Shown here in pieces: positions 54,110 to 63,332 of a stretch of DNA of 64,000 nucleotides. The DNA is from Ignavibacteriales bacterium (GTDB taxonomy: Bacteria; Bacteroidota; Ignavibacteria; Ignavibacteriales; Melioribacteraceae), in assembly GCA_026390795.1 (NCBI GenBank), contig JAPLFG010000003.1, forward strand, positions 2,232,001 through 2,296,000, read 5' to 3'. Made by a program: the position numbers and the translations under genes. Each line of letters begins with the position of its first letter. Position 1 is the stretch's first letter. The notes beneath the pieces were generated by a model. That model searched no databases. It was not told the DNA's origin and saw only the letters and a list, made by a program, of their open reading frames with translations.

Positions 54110-56101
54110 ATGCAAACAAACATTACAAAACTTGCCGCAAACACGATTAGAATACTTGCCGCTGAAGGTGTACAAAAAGCTAACTCAGGTCATCCCGGAA
54201 TGCCGATGGGAATGGCTGATGTTGCCGTAATTCTTTATAGTGAATTTTTAAAACACAATCCCGACGAACCAAAATGGGCGAACAGAGATCGGTTTGTACT
54301 TTCTGCAGGTCACGGATCGATGTTGTTATACTCCCTTCTTTACATTAGCGGTTATGCGGTTACACTGGACGATCTAAAATCATTCCGGCAGTGGGGAAGC
54401 AGAACTCCCGGACATCCGGAATATGGTCATTTACCAGGAGTTGAAACTACAACCGGTCCTCTTGGACAGGGATTAGCCAACGGAATTGGAATGGCTATTG
54501 CTGCCAAGATGACTTCGGCAAGATTTAATGACGATAAAAATCAATTGCTCGGCAATCATTACGTCTATGGAATTGTCAGCGACGGCGATTTGATGGAAGG
54601 AATTTCTCACGAAGCGGCATCTATAGCCGGTCATTTGGGATTAGGAAACATAATTTATTTCTATGATGACAACAGCATCACTATTGAAGGTAAAACAAAT
54701 CTAACTTTTACGGATGATACATCAAAAAGATTTGAAGCTTACGGATGGCAGACAATAGAAACAAGTGCTTATGATCATGAAGGAATTCGTAACGCAATTA
54801 AAATCGCCCAGGACGAAAAAGGAAAACCAACTTTAATAATTACTAAGTCTCACATCGGTTTTGGAAGTCCTCATAAAGTTGATACACCCGAAGTCCATGG
54901 CTCTCCTCTAGGTAAAGATGAATTAATAGAAACAAAAAAGAATCTTGGATTTCCAATAGATAAAGAATTTTATGTTCCGGAAGAAACAAAAGAATTATTT
55001 GAGAGCAGAAAAAAAACATTAATTACTGAATTCAACACATGGAAGAAAGAATTTGAATTGTGGAGTAAAGAGAATCCGGATAAAGCGGAACTTTATGAAA
55101 AATATATGAGCGGCTGGCTGCCTGATAATTTATATGATGAATTATTAACCGCTGCGGGTAAAGAAGCAAACGCAACTCGAACTCTTTCAAGTAAAGTTAT
55201 TCAGAAGATTGCCGAATTGGTACCAAACTTTATTGGCGGTTCTGCAGATTTATCGCCTTCTACAAATACTTATATGAAAGCGTTCTCGGCAATCGATACC
55301 GGAAAATTTGAAGGAAGAAATTTTCATTTCGGAATTCGTGAGCATGCAATGGGCTCTATTGTTACTGGAATTATTCTTTATGGTGGATTTAAAGCATTTG
55401 GTTCAACATTCCTTGTCTTTTCCGATTACATGCGTCCTTCAATTAGACTTGCATCATTGATGAAGATACCTGCAATTTATGTTTTTACACATGATAGTAT
55501 TTTTGTTGGTGAAGATGGTCCGACTCATGAACCAATTGAACATCTAGCGGTTTTAAGAGCAATTCCAAATGTTACTGTCATACGTCCGGCTGATAGTTTT
55601 GAAACTGCTTCTGCATGGACTTATGCTCTTCAACATAAAGATGGTCCGATAGCATTGATACTAACCCGGCAAAAAATTGGTGTTATTGAATATTATTCAG
55701 GATTTGACCCGAAGGAATCAATGAAAGGCGGTTACATTATTTCGAAAGAAAAAGGAAAAACAATTGATCTAATTATTGCTGCGAGCGGTTCGGAAGTTCC
55801 GGTTGCAATTGCTGCTCAAAAAATATTGGAAGAAAAATTATCTGTACGCGTGATTTCAATTCCTTCAAAAGAAATCTTTGAAAGACAAAGTGAAGAATAT
55901 AGAAATGGTGTCGTTCCTTTAAATGTTCCTGTTGCAGTTGTTGAGGCGGCTTCAATGACTGGATGGGGAGATCTATTCCGAAGCAAGTTCTTGCCGATTG
56001 GAATGAATGGATTCGGCGCTTCAGCGCCTTATGAAATTCTTGCTGAAAAATTCGGATTCACCGGTGTACAAGTAGCAGATAAAATTAAAGCCTGGTTATA
56101 A
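54110..56101 (+). CDS. tkt: Transketolase
   Basis: The 663-residue single-chain enzyme has the thiamine-pyrophosphate domain (SGHPGMPMGMADV; GDGDLMEG as SDGDLMEGISHEAAS; DDNSITIEGKT), the pyrimidine domain (FHFGIREHAMGSI with the catalytic Glu; HDSIFVGEDGPTHEPIEHLA) and the C-terminal domain. It moves two-carbon units between sugar phosphates in the pentose phosphate pathway and also supplies erythrose-4-phosphate, the precursor of the PdxB substrate made 50 bases upstream, so these two genes make sense together. A strong terminator follows. Confidence 0.95.
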   Translation: MQTNITKLAANTIRILAAEGVQKANSGHPGMPMGMADVAVILYSEFLKHNPDEPKWANRDRFVLSAGHGSMLLYSLLYISGYAVTLDDLKSFRQWGSRTPGHPEYGHLPGVETTTGPLGQGLANGIGMAIAAKMTSARFNDDKNQLLGNHYVYGIVSDGDLMEGISHEAASIAGHLGLGNIIYFYDDNSITIEGKTNLTFTDDTSKRFEAYGWQTIETSAYDHEGIRNAIKIAQDEKGKPTLIITKSHIGFGSPHKVDTPEVHGSPLGKDELIETKKNLGFPIDKEFYVPEETKELFESRKKTLITEFNTWKKEFELWSKENPDKAELYEKYMSGWLPDNLYDELLTAAGKEANATRTLSSKVIQKIAELVPNFIGGSADLSPSTNTYMKAFSAIDTGKFEGRNFHFGIREHAMGSIVTGIILYGGFKAFGSTFLVFSDYMRPSIRLASLMKIPAIYVFTHDSIFVGEDGPTHEPIEHLAVLRAIPNVTVIRPADSFETASAWTYALQHKDGPIALILTRQKIGVIEYYSGFDPKESMKGGYIISKEKGKTIDLIIAASGSEVPVAIAAQKILEEKLSVRVISIPSKEIFERQSEEYRNGVVPLNVPVAVVEAASMTGWGDLFRSKFLPIGMNGFGASAPYEILAEKFGFTGVQVADKIKAWL

Positions 56102-56127
56102 AAAATATTCCTATTGATTCAAAATTC

Positions 56128-56167
56128 TCGAGTACGTCCCGGTTTTTTATCGGGACGTATGCTTGAG
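56128..56167. terminator. Strong bidirectional terminator
   Basis: A GC-rich hairpin, ACGTCCCG pairing with CGGGACGT around GTTTTTTAT, with outer CTCGAG/CTTGAG partly extending the stem, lies between the convergent transketolase and ene-reductase genes. It would end both transcripts. Confidence 0.8.
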
Positions 56168-56191
56168 TCTAACTCTCTAAAAATCAAAAAT

Positions 56192-57253
56192 TTATTTAGC
56201 TCTCAAATATTGCTTAGGCCATTCAACATCAACATTTAATTGTTTTGCAGCGTGGAGCGGCCAATAAGGATCTCTTAATAATTCTCGCGCAAGAAAAACG
56301 GCGTCGGCTTTGCCTGATGCAATAATTTGTTCCGCCTGTTCTGCCTGAGTAATGAATCCTACTCCGCTAGTAAAAATTTTTGCTTCATTACGTATCTTTT
56401 CAGCGAAAGGAATTTGGTAATTAGGTCCTGCGGGTATGACTGCTTTTTTAATATTACCGCCGCTCGAACAATCGATCAAATCGGCTCCTGCTTCTTTTAA
56501 TTTTTTTGCAAGTTGAACAGATTGATCAAGATCCCAGCCGCCTTCAACCCAATCTGTTGAAGAGATTCTTATAAACAACGGCAAATGTGTTGGAATAACC
56601 TCTCTTACTGCTTTAGTAATTTCAATTGAAAGTCTGGTTCTGTTCTCAAAAGATCCGCCGTATTCATCGGTTCGATTATTTGATAGGGGAGATAAAAATT
56701 CGTGAACAAGATAGCCGTGAGCCATATGAATTTCGATTATTTGAAAACCAGCTCTTATACTTCTTTCAGCTCCATTTTTAAATTGCATAATGATCTTCTG
56801 AATTTCATCTTTGCCCAATTTTTTCGGTTTAGGATAATCATCTGCATAAGGAATCTCACTAGGTCCTAAAGTTTGCCACCCGCCGTTCTTTTTTGTCACT
56901 TCTCCATTTCCATTCCATGGCGAATATGTTGAAGCTTTTCTTCCTGCATGTGCAATTTGAATTCCGGGCACTGAATTCTGTTCTTTTATGAAATCAGTAA
57001 TTTTCTTAAATCCTTCAACATGTTTTTCGCTCCATATGCCAGAATCTTCCGGTGAAATTCTTCCCTCCGGTGAAACAGCAGTTGCTTCAACAACAACAAG
57101 CGCGGCACCGCCAACCGCACGGCTTCCAAGATGAACAAAGTGCCAGTCATTCGGAGTCCCATCTTCACTTGAGTACTGACACATTGGAGAGACGAAAATT
57201 CGATTCTTAAATTCAATCTCCCGGATCTTTAACGGAGAAAAAAGTTTGCTCAT
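56192..57253 (-). CDS. NADH:flavin oxidoreductase, old yellow enzyme family (YqjM/NamA type)
   Basis: The 353-residue FMN TIM barrel has NRIFVSPMCQYSSEDG with the redox-tuning cysteine of YqjM-like enzymes, the substrate-binding pair in IEIHMAHGYLVHEFLSPLSN, NRTDEYGGSFENRTR, and the FMN-phosphate segment near VGFITQAEQAE and ADAVFLARELLRDP. It reduces activated C=C bonds with NADPH; the physiological substrate is unknown, and stress or xenobiotic reduction is usual. It is followed by the aminotransferase gene upstream on the same strand at a 50-base spacing. Confidence 0.92.
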   Translation of the reverse strand: MSKLFSPLKIREIEFKNRIFVSPMCQYSSEDGTPNDWHFVHLGSRAVGGAALVVVEATAVSPEGRISPEDSGIWSEKHVEGFKKITDFIKEQNSVPGIQIAHAGRKASTYSPWNGNGEVTKKNGGWQTLGPSEIPYADDYPKPKKLGKDEIQKIIMQFKNGAERSIRAGFQIIEIHMAHGYLVHEFLSPLSNNRTDEYGGSFENRTRLSIEITKAVREVIPTHLPLFIRISSTDWVEGGWDLDQSVQLAKKLKEAGADLIDCSSGGNIKKAVIPAGPNYQIPFAEKIRNEAKIFTSGVGFITQAEQAEQIIASGKADAVFLARELLRDPYWPLHAAKQLNVDVEWPKQYLRAK

Positions 57254-57303
57254 AATGTTATTCCGAATGTATAGTTTGTTTCTAAAATAAATTTACTTTT
57301 AAA

Positions 57304-58140
57304 TTATGAGTACAGTTTAGCAAATTCTTCTTGAAATAAACGGCAAATAGGTCCCGGTTTTCCATCGCTTACGAGTGATCCGTTTATCTCAATAACCGGC
57401 GTTAATTCGGTTGTAGTTCCGAGAAGGATGATTTCATTAAAGTCTTTTAATTCTGAAGTTGATACTGTTCTCTCTTCAATTTCAATTCCTAATTGGCTGC
57501 ATAAAGAGAGTACAACTTTGCGCGTTATACCGGCAAGAATAAAATTGTTTAACCGCGGTGTAATAAATAAATCTCCTTTTATAAAACAGACATTCGTGTG
57601 AGTCCCTTCGGTAATAATTCCGTTCCTATGAAAAATTATTTCCGAAAGTCCATTTTTAATAGCACGATTAGATGAAAGAAAATTTGGGATTAGAGAAGTA
57701 GATTTGATATCACACCGCATCCATCGTATGTCTTCTTCCACGCCGGCTCTAACACCATTTACCATATCATTCGTCTTAGCCGGATATTTTTCTACAGAAA
57801 TAAAAAATGTAACCGACAGATTTTCATTAAAAGAATGTCTGCGCGGATATTGACTTCCGCGAGTTACTTGCAGATATGCAATTGATAGTTCATCGGTAAG
57901 ATTATTGGCAGAAATAAGTTCATGAAGAACATCTTCCAGATTATCCAAAGGTGGAATCGAGATTTCCATCTCATTTAAGCTATATTTTAAGCGGTCAAGG
58001 TGAGCTTCCATCTTGAAAAACTTTTTTGGATAATATCTTATTACTTCATAAACGCCGTCAGAAAATTGAAATCCCCGGTCAAATGGAGAAATTGATGCTT
58101 CTTCCAATTGTAAAAATTTTCCGTTAAGGTAAACTAACAT
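57304..58140 (-). CDS. dat: Class IV aminotransferase, D-amino acid aminotransferase type
   Basis: The 278-residue fold-IV PLP enzyme has ISPFDRGFQFSDGVYEVIR at the N-terminus, the Schiff-base lysine in CDIKSTSLIPN, IITEGTHTNVCFIKG (PLP phosphate loop, Glu) and a C-terminal GTTTELTPV. The short length and EGTHTN motif favour D-amino acid aminotransferase over branched-chain aminotransferase; aminodeoxychorismate lyase is a further option. It would interconvert D-alanine and D-glutamate with their oxo acids for cell-wall supply. Confidence 0.85.
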   Translation of the reverse strand: MLVYLNGKFLQLEEASISPFDRGFQFSDGVYEVIRYYPKKFFKMEAHLDRLKYSLNEMEISIPPLDNLEDVLHELISANNLTDELSIAYLQVTRGSQYPRRHSFNENLSVTFFISVEKYPAKTNDMVNGVRAGVEEDIRWMRCDIKSTSLIPNFLSSNRAIKNGLSEIIFHRNGIITEGTHTNVCFIKGDLFITPRLNNFILAGITRKVVLSLCSQLGIEIEERTVSTSELKDFNEIILLGTTTELTPVIEINGSLVSDGKPGPICRLFQEEFAKLYS

Positions 58141-58170
58141 CTTTAACCGTCTTGTTTTAATTTTGAGAAT

Positions 58171-59268
58171 CTATTTTACTCTTACACGAGCAATTGCACC
58201 TTTGTCTCCCACAACAAAACAACTTCCGTCGCTTTTTGATATTCCAATGCTATTAAAACTTTGCGGATTAATCTGCGTCCATGTTTTCCCATCATCAACA
58301 GAATAATCGCTGCCGGAAGTTCCGCATGTTAAATAAAATTTATAAGTTGAATTCCATGCGACGCATGACCTAAATCCATTCGGCTGATTTTTCTCAACAA
58401 GCTGCCAGCTTAAACCGCCATCATCGCTTATTGCGCAATTCAAAGATTTATCTTTATCATTTTTATAATCTCCTCCGACAGCAACGCCGTATAAATCATC
58501 CTTGAAACTGATAGAAAAAGTGCCACACGATGAAGCTCCATTTTTAAGAGGCGTATAGATAGCTCTCCAATTTTCGCCACCGTCTTGCGACATAAATATT
58601 CTTGTTCTGTCTGCACCGCCGGCTCCGATCCACGCAAGATCTTTACCAGAAACGGCAATGGAACTTCCGCTGGCAGCAAATCCGCCTTCACCATCTAACG
58701 CAGGTGGAACATACAGTGATGGAATTTCTTTCCATGTATCTCCGCCGTCCTTAGTAGTAACAATATAGAACTTGCCGTCAATCGGGTCGCTGAAAGCAAT
58801 TCCATTTTTATCATTCCAGAATGCAATCCCATCAAAAAATATTTTTGCATCTCGATTCATATATCGTCTTTTCCAGGATTTGCCGCCGTCTATAGTTTTG
58901 AAAAAGAACGCAGGCGCGTCTACACTCATAATAATTGCAGTATTCTTATCAAATGCTTCTACATCTCTGAAGTCGAGAGTTTCAAATCCTTTTACTTTTC
59001 CTTCAGTCCAATTTTTCCCGCCGTCGGTAGTACGTAAGTATATTCCGTTTGATCCGCTTGCCCAGGCATTTAGTGAATCTATTACTGAAATTCCGCGCAA
59101 GGATGAATTAGTTTTAGACTTTAGCATCTCGTAACTGAAAGAAAGCACTCTCTTCTTCTCAATAACCACAGGAGGTTTTTCTTCTTCTTTTGGTTTCGGA
59201 ATCTCTTTTTGAGAGGTACATGAATAGAACATAACAGATGATATTAGAATGGATAAGAATAATTTCAT
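58171..59268 (-). CDS. YCF48/BNR-type beta-propeller lipoprotein
   Basis: The 365-residue protein has a lipoprotein signal (MKLFLSILISSVMFYSCTSQ, lipobox FYSC, Cys 17), a proline/glutamate-rich linker and about seven repeats with DGG-(K/E/L)-(N/S/T)-W signatures (TTDGGKNWTEG, TIDGGKSWKR, TKDGGDTWKE, SQDGGENWRA, SDDGGLSWQL, VDDGKTWTQI). Such propellers resemble photosystem II assembly factor YCF48 and secreted sialidase-like proteins. No catalytic sialidase residues are evident, so a binding or assembly role at the outer membrane or periplasm is likely. It is followed by the aminotransferase gene after 30 bases. Confidence 0.85.
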   Translation of the reverse strand: MKLFLSILISSVMFYSCTSQKEIPKPKEEEKPPVVIEKKRVLSFSYEMLKSKTNSSLRGISVIDSLNAWASGSNGIYLRTTDGGKNWTEGKVKGFETLDFRDVEAFDKNTAIIMSVDAPAFFFKTIDGGKSWKRRYMNRDAKIFFDGIAFWNDKNGIAFSDPIDGKFYIVTTKDGGDTWKEIPSLYVPPALDGEGGFAASGSSIAVSGKDLAWIGAGGADRTRIFMSQDGGENWRAIYTPLKNGASSCGTFSISFKDDLYGVAVGGDYKNDKDKSLNCAISDDGGLSWQLVEKNQPNGFRSCVAWNSTYKFYLTCGTSGSDYSVDDGKTWTQINPQSFNSIGISKSDGSCFVVGDKGAIARVRVK

Positions 59269-59383
59269 TTATTTCCCGTTATATAATGATCTGATATTTT
59301 TTATAATCTACAGTTAAAATATATTTTAATTTTTGTCTGCTATCCAAGTCTTAACTTAATTATTTATGGAATGACCAATAAAA

Positions 59384-60685
59384 TCAGTTGGTACTGCCGG
59401 GTAAAATCCTTTTGAAAGAAAAATTTTTGGTTATCTCAAGGAAGAGTATAAATAATAGAGGTACATATTCAATAATTAAAACAAGCCAATAGTCCTTCCA
59501 AATTCCGTATAACTGATAATTCAAAATAGTAAATACGGTTAGACTTCCCGCAGCTACATAATAAATTCCACTTCTCATTTTCGTTATTGGGAGTAAGATA
59601 GCTATCCAGGCAATATACCACGGGTGTACAACCGGGGAAAAGATCATTAGAAGCATAAGTGCGAAATAGATTTTCTCAATCAATTCTTTTTTCGAAAAGT
59701 ATATCGGCAAAAGCGAGATTACCAATAGTATCCCGCAGATCAATCGAGATGTTTGATTATTTGCAAAGAGTGTATTGAGAATATTGAATACAAATCCGTT
59801 GAAATACCAATTCTTGGTGAAGATGAAAAACGCTTCAAATGGATTTGTGGAGGCAATGTATGGTATGAATTGAACGAAGAATGCTATAAACGGAATCACT
59901 GCAATTTTTAGCTTATCCAAAATATTTTTTTCATTTAAGAAAAAGATCGGAATGATAACCAAGCCAACAGGTTTTATTGAGAGAGAAAGTCCAAGAAGGA
60001 TTGCTGAGAGAATTTTTTTATTGTCAAAATAAAAGTATAGCGAAAAGAGAAGAAGCGGCAAACCAAATCCATCCAAATGTGCATCAATTCCAAACTGAAA
60101 TAATGAAAGCGGACACAATGCATAAAGAAGTGAATACTTTAAATCAATTTTAAATTTTTTCGTTAAAAGAAATATTGCCGCAAGGGTTAGTATCTCAAAT
60201 AAGAAAAGCAAAAATTTATAACCCCAGACAGATTCTCCGCTTAGTTTATAACCGGTAAAGAAGAGCCACTGACTTAGAGGAAAATAGATCGTCTTCATCT
60301 CTTTGAAATTAAGTGCACCCGGCAATAGATCGGAATGGAATGAATTTAAATGTTCATCCGTCGGTGCATATAAATAAGGATTTATACTGTTTGCCTGAAT
60401 TTTGCCATCCCACATATAGCGGTACACATCATCCGAACCGATTGGAGTTGTTGAAATAAAACTCAAACGCAACAGCAAAGTGAAAAATACCAGCAGGTAA
60501 ACATTGCTAACATGAATCTCATTCTTGAAAATGTACCAGCTGATAATAAGATAGACTACCGAGGAGAAAATAAAAATTATTGTATATGAAATTATTGCCG
60601 TCAAGTTTAGAAAATGCAAACTCGCTATGGACGCCAACAGCAGCAACGAAGAAATGAAAAACAATATTTTATTTTTAGCAATCAT
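59384..60685 (-). CDS. GT-C type membrane glycosyltransferase (mannosyltransferase-like)
   Basis: The 433-residue protein has about eleven to twelve helices. The first periplasmic loop holds DDVYRYMWDGKIQ and NPYLYAPTDE, with acidic residues of the kind that bind metal or act as base in polyprenol-phosphate-sugar transferases, and PVVHPWYIAWIAILLP occurs late. This is the DUF2029/GT87-like or related GT-C group, which moves a sugar (often mannose) from a lipid carrier to a glycan or lipid on the outer face of the membrane. The acceptor is unknown. It diverges from the GH5 gene across 203 bases. Confidence 0.75.
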   Translation of the reverse strand: MIAKNKILFFISSLLLLASIASLHFLNLTAIISYTIIFIFSSVVYLIISWYIFKNEIHVSNVYLLVFFTLLLRLSFISTTPIGSDDVYRYMWDGKIQANSINPYLYAPTDEHLNSFHSDLLPGALNFKEMKTIYFPLSQWLFFTGYKLSGESVWGYKFLLFLFEILTLAAIFLLTKKFKIDLKYSLLYALCPLSLFQFGIDAHLDGFGLPLLLFSLYFYFDNKKILSAILLGLSLSIKPVGLVIIPIFFLNEKNILDKLKIAVIPFIAFFVQFIPYIASTNPFEAFFIFTKNWYFNGFVFNILNTLFANNQTSRLICGILLVISLLPIYFSKKELIEKIYFALMLLMIFSPVVHPWYIAWIAILLPITKMRSGIYYVAAGSLTVFTILNYQLYGIWKDYWLVLIIEYVPLLFILFLEITKNFSFKRILPGSTN

Positions 60686-60888
60686 TTCATAAAAGAATTT
60701 GATACAAGATAATCAAAACAACTTAAACCGTAAAAAGTATAATATGATTTTAGAAATGTTAATCAGCTTTATTTGGGCTTGTTTCGCTTTTTGTAACCTC
60801 AATAAATTACTTAGTATATTAATCATAGAAAACTTTTTGTTTGATCAAATCATTATTTTTTCAAATAATAGACTTTGGAAATTAAAGA

Positions 60889-62223
60889 ATGATAAAAATA
60901 ATTTTTGGCTCACTACTCGGCATATTGTTTTTATTTGAAGGATGTGCTTCAATGATTATAAACGAACCTAAATATATCCAGGTGAGCGGAAATCAATTTA
61001 CTCTTGGCGATAAACCGTATTACTTTGTCGGCACAAATTTATGGTATGGATGTTACATAGGATCTCCTGGCGTTACCGGTGATAGAGAAAGGTTAAACCG
61101 TGAACTCGACCGGCTTCATGAATTAGGAATAAATAATTTAAGAGTGCTTGCCGCTTCCGAAGACACGTATATTAAAAAATCATTACAGCCTACAATACAG
61201 CCAATGCCAGGTGAATATAATGAAGAACTTCTGGAAGGATTGGATTACTTGCTTTCAGAAATGGGCAAACGTGAAATGCATGCCGTTATATTCTTGAACA
61301 ATTATTGGGAATGGTCGGGAGGTTTTTCAGCTTATAATAAATGGTTCGGTGATGGAAAAATTGTTGATCCATATGATCCGAATCAGAGTTGGGGAGAATT
61401 CATGAATTACTGTGCGGAATTTTACCGGAATGAAAAAGCAAACGATCAATACAAAAAATTCATTTTCAAAATAGTTACTAGGGAAAACAAATATTCCGGG
61501 AAATATTATTATGAAGATCCCACAATAATGGCATGGCAGCTTGCAAACGAACCGCGTCCCGGAGTTGGTGATGAAGCGTTACCATATGTTGATTACTATT
61601 ATAAATGGATTGATGAAACTGCCATGTACATTCATTCCATTGATCAAAATCATTTAGTCTCTTCAGGGAGTGAAGGAGTTATTGGAAGTCTTCAGAATGA
61701 AGAAATATTCTTGAAAGCACATCAAAGTAAAAATATTGATTATCTGACATTTCATCTGTGGGCAAAAAATTGGGGTTGGTACGACCCTAATAAATCAGAT
61801 GAGACTTATCCAACAGCTGAAAAAAATGCCATGGAATATATAAATCAACATATTGAACTGGCACGTAAACTTAAAAAGCCGATAACGATGGAAGAATTTG
61901 GTCTTGGGCGTGATAGTGAATCTTACATCGCCGGTGATCCTTCAACAATACGGGACAAATATTTTGAGAAAATATTTGGAACAGTGTATGACAGCGCAAA
62001 AGCCGGTGCGCCAATTGCCGGATTAAACTTCTGGGCGTGGGGAGGAGAAGGTCGCGCTAAGAATGTTGATTTTGTCTGGAAAGCTGGAGACCCGTTTGTT
62101 GGTGATCCGCCTCATGAACCGCAAGGTGTTTATTCAATCTATGATACGGATTCAACAACGATTAAAATAATAAGTGATTTTGCGGACCGGATGAATAAAC
62201 TAAATGAAAAGATTAATAAATAA
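60889..62223 (+). CDS. Glycoside hydrolase family 5 lipoprotein, mannanase-like
   Basis: The 444-residue protein has a lipoprotein signal (FGSLLGILFLFEGCAS, Cys 19), then a TIM barrel with N-terminal FVGTNLWYG, the acid/base glutamate in IMAWQLANEPRPG and the nucleophile glutamate in KPITMEEFGLGRDSE. HLWAKNWGWYDP and LNFWAWGGEGR are typical of GH5 subfamily 7 beta-mannanase/mannosidase proteins. It would be an outer-membrane-anchored hydrolase for beta-mannan or mannosides. It stands alone, with no SusC/SusD pair, so it is not in a classical PUL. The ribosome-binding site is weak. Confidence 0.88.
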   Translation: MIKIIFGSLLGILFLFEGCASMIINEPKYIQVSGNQFTLGDKPYYFVGTNLWYGCYIGSPGVTGDRERLNRELDRLHELGINNLRVLAASEDTYIKKSLQPTIQPMPGEYNEELLEGLDYLLSEMGKREMHAVIFLNNYWEWSGGFSAYNKWFGDGKIVDPYDPNQSWGEFMNYCAEFYRNEKANDQYKKFIFKIVTRENKYSGKYYYEDPTIMAWQLANEPRPGVGDEALPYVDYYYKWIDETAMYIHSIDQNHLVSSGSEGVIGSLQNEEIFLKAHQSKNIDYLTFHLWAKNWGWYDPNKSDETYPTAEKNAMEYINQHIELARKLKKPITMEEFGLGRDSESYIAGDPSTIRDKYFEKIFGTVYDSAKAGAPIAGLNFWAWGGEGRAKNVDFVWKAGDPFVGDPPHEPQGVYSIYDTDSTTIKIISDFADRMNKLNEKINK

Positions 62224-62261
62224 TTAGTTATATAATTCTGTGTTAAAAATATAGTTCGGTT

Positions 62262-63053
62262 TTATTTATGAAATTGATTTTCGAATTTTTGATGAAGCGG
62301 TTTATCATGATATTTATCATGATCTATATCTAGAAGTTCTTCCTTGTCATATCCAGTTCTAATTTCTCTGATTGTAACGGTCATTGCAATTTCATCAACA
62401 GTATAAATTATTCTCCATGTCCGGTAAGCTAAAATATAACGACCGTTTTCCGCCTCAGAAATTCTTTTTCTAGTTGAATCTGTTGGATTAAATTCTAATT
62501 GAAGACGTGCAAAATCAATAAGATTAATATTAGCAATTTCTTTTAACCAATTGCATTGTACAACGGCTTGCGGTTGATAATAAACTTCGTAAATATTTTC
62601 AATTCCATTTTTTACCCAGCCAGTTGCCGCAAGGGGAAATGAATCTGAATAAGGAAGATACGGTTTGATGTCAATTACCGGACTTCCATCAAGAATGTCA
62701 GATTCCGAAATAAATATTTTTAAACCATCTACCTTTTCTAATTTAACACAGCTCATTCCTATTTGATTCGGTCTATAAGGCGCTCGCGATGCAAATACTC
62801 CGACTTTTTTTCTAGTATGTCTAGGCGGATTAACTAATGGTTTCCAGTTATTATTTAAATGAAATTGGTACAAAATCCAGAGCCGTTCAAAACCATCTAA
62901 ATCCTTTACTGCTTGCTCAAAATTACAATTGGGATTCAGCTCGATAAAAGAAATTTTTCCGCCGGCTAAAACACCTTGACGAGGAGTTTCATAACGGTAG
63001 ATAAGTTCAGAATGCAGATAGCCAATCGGTTCGATGATTATTTTTTGATTCAT
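62262..63053 (-). CDS. trmO: tRNA (N6-threonylcarbamoyladenosine37-N6)-methyltransferase TrmO
   Basis: The 263-residue protein belongs to the TsaA/YaeB family. It begins EPIGYLHSE and shows the SAM-binding beta-barrel residues in GFERLWILYQFH, the core ASRAPYRPNQIGMS and LDGSPVIDIKPYLPYSD, and a C-terminal domain (about 165-255). It methylates N6-threonylcarbamoyladenosine at position 37 of ACY-decoding tRNA-Thr. It is slightly longer than E. coli TrmO (about 235 residues). It is convergent with the GH5 gene, 38 bases away. Confidence 0.9.
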   Translation of the reverse strand: MNQKIIIEPIGYLHSELIYRYETPRQGVLAGGKISFIELNPNCNFEQAVKDLDGFERLWILYQFHLNNNWKPLVNPPRHTRKKVGVFASRAPYRPNQIGMSCVKLEKVDGLKIFISESDILDGSPVIDIKPYLPYSDSFPLAATGWVKNGIENIYEVYYQPQAVVQCNWLKEIANINLIDFARLQLEFNPTDSTRKRISEAENGRYILAYRTWRIIYTVDEIAMTVTIREIRTGYDKEELLDIDHDKYHDKPLHQKFENQFHK

Positions 63054-63278
63054 TAGAAAATTTTTAGATGAAAATTACAATTAAAAATTACTAACGGAAA
63101 ATCCAAGCTCGGTTGAAGAAAAATCTCCTCAGAAAGAGGTAACAATCGTAACATATTTTTACAACGCCTATCTACGTTTAATTAATGCGGTTATGGTTGT
63201 AGCGTCAAATTATTTATCAATCCTTACTCGATGCTTTGCAAGAATATGTTATTGCTTCTCATTTACTTCACTTTTTTT

Positions 63279-63294
63279 TGGTATACCCTTTGCT
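63279..63294 (+). promoter_or_regulatory. Candidate sigma-54 promoter
   Basis: TGGTAT, five bases, TTGCT fits the -24/-12 consensus TGGYAC-N5-TTGCW with one mismatch; the GG-to-GC spacing is exactly right. Transcription would begin near 63305, 28 bases before the response-regulator ATG at 63333. No enhancer-binding protein gene is in the window, so the activator is unknown. Confidence 0.55.
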
Positions 63295-63332
63295 AATATG
63301 ATAACAATTATAATCTATGGAGGAATAGAAAA

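Noticed and set aside
60699-60938. 79-codon plus-strand frame before the GH5 gene
   Set aside because: It overlaps the true GH5 start in another frame and its residues are low-complexity with no family signature.
59384-62223. Polysaccharide utilisation locus around the GH5 gene
   Set aside because: No SusC/SusD pair, regulator or further hydrolases; the GT-C gene runs the other way.
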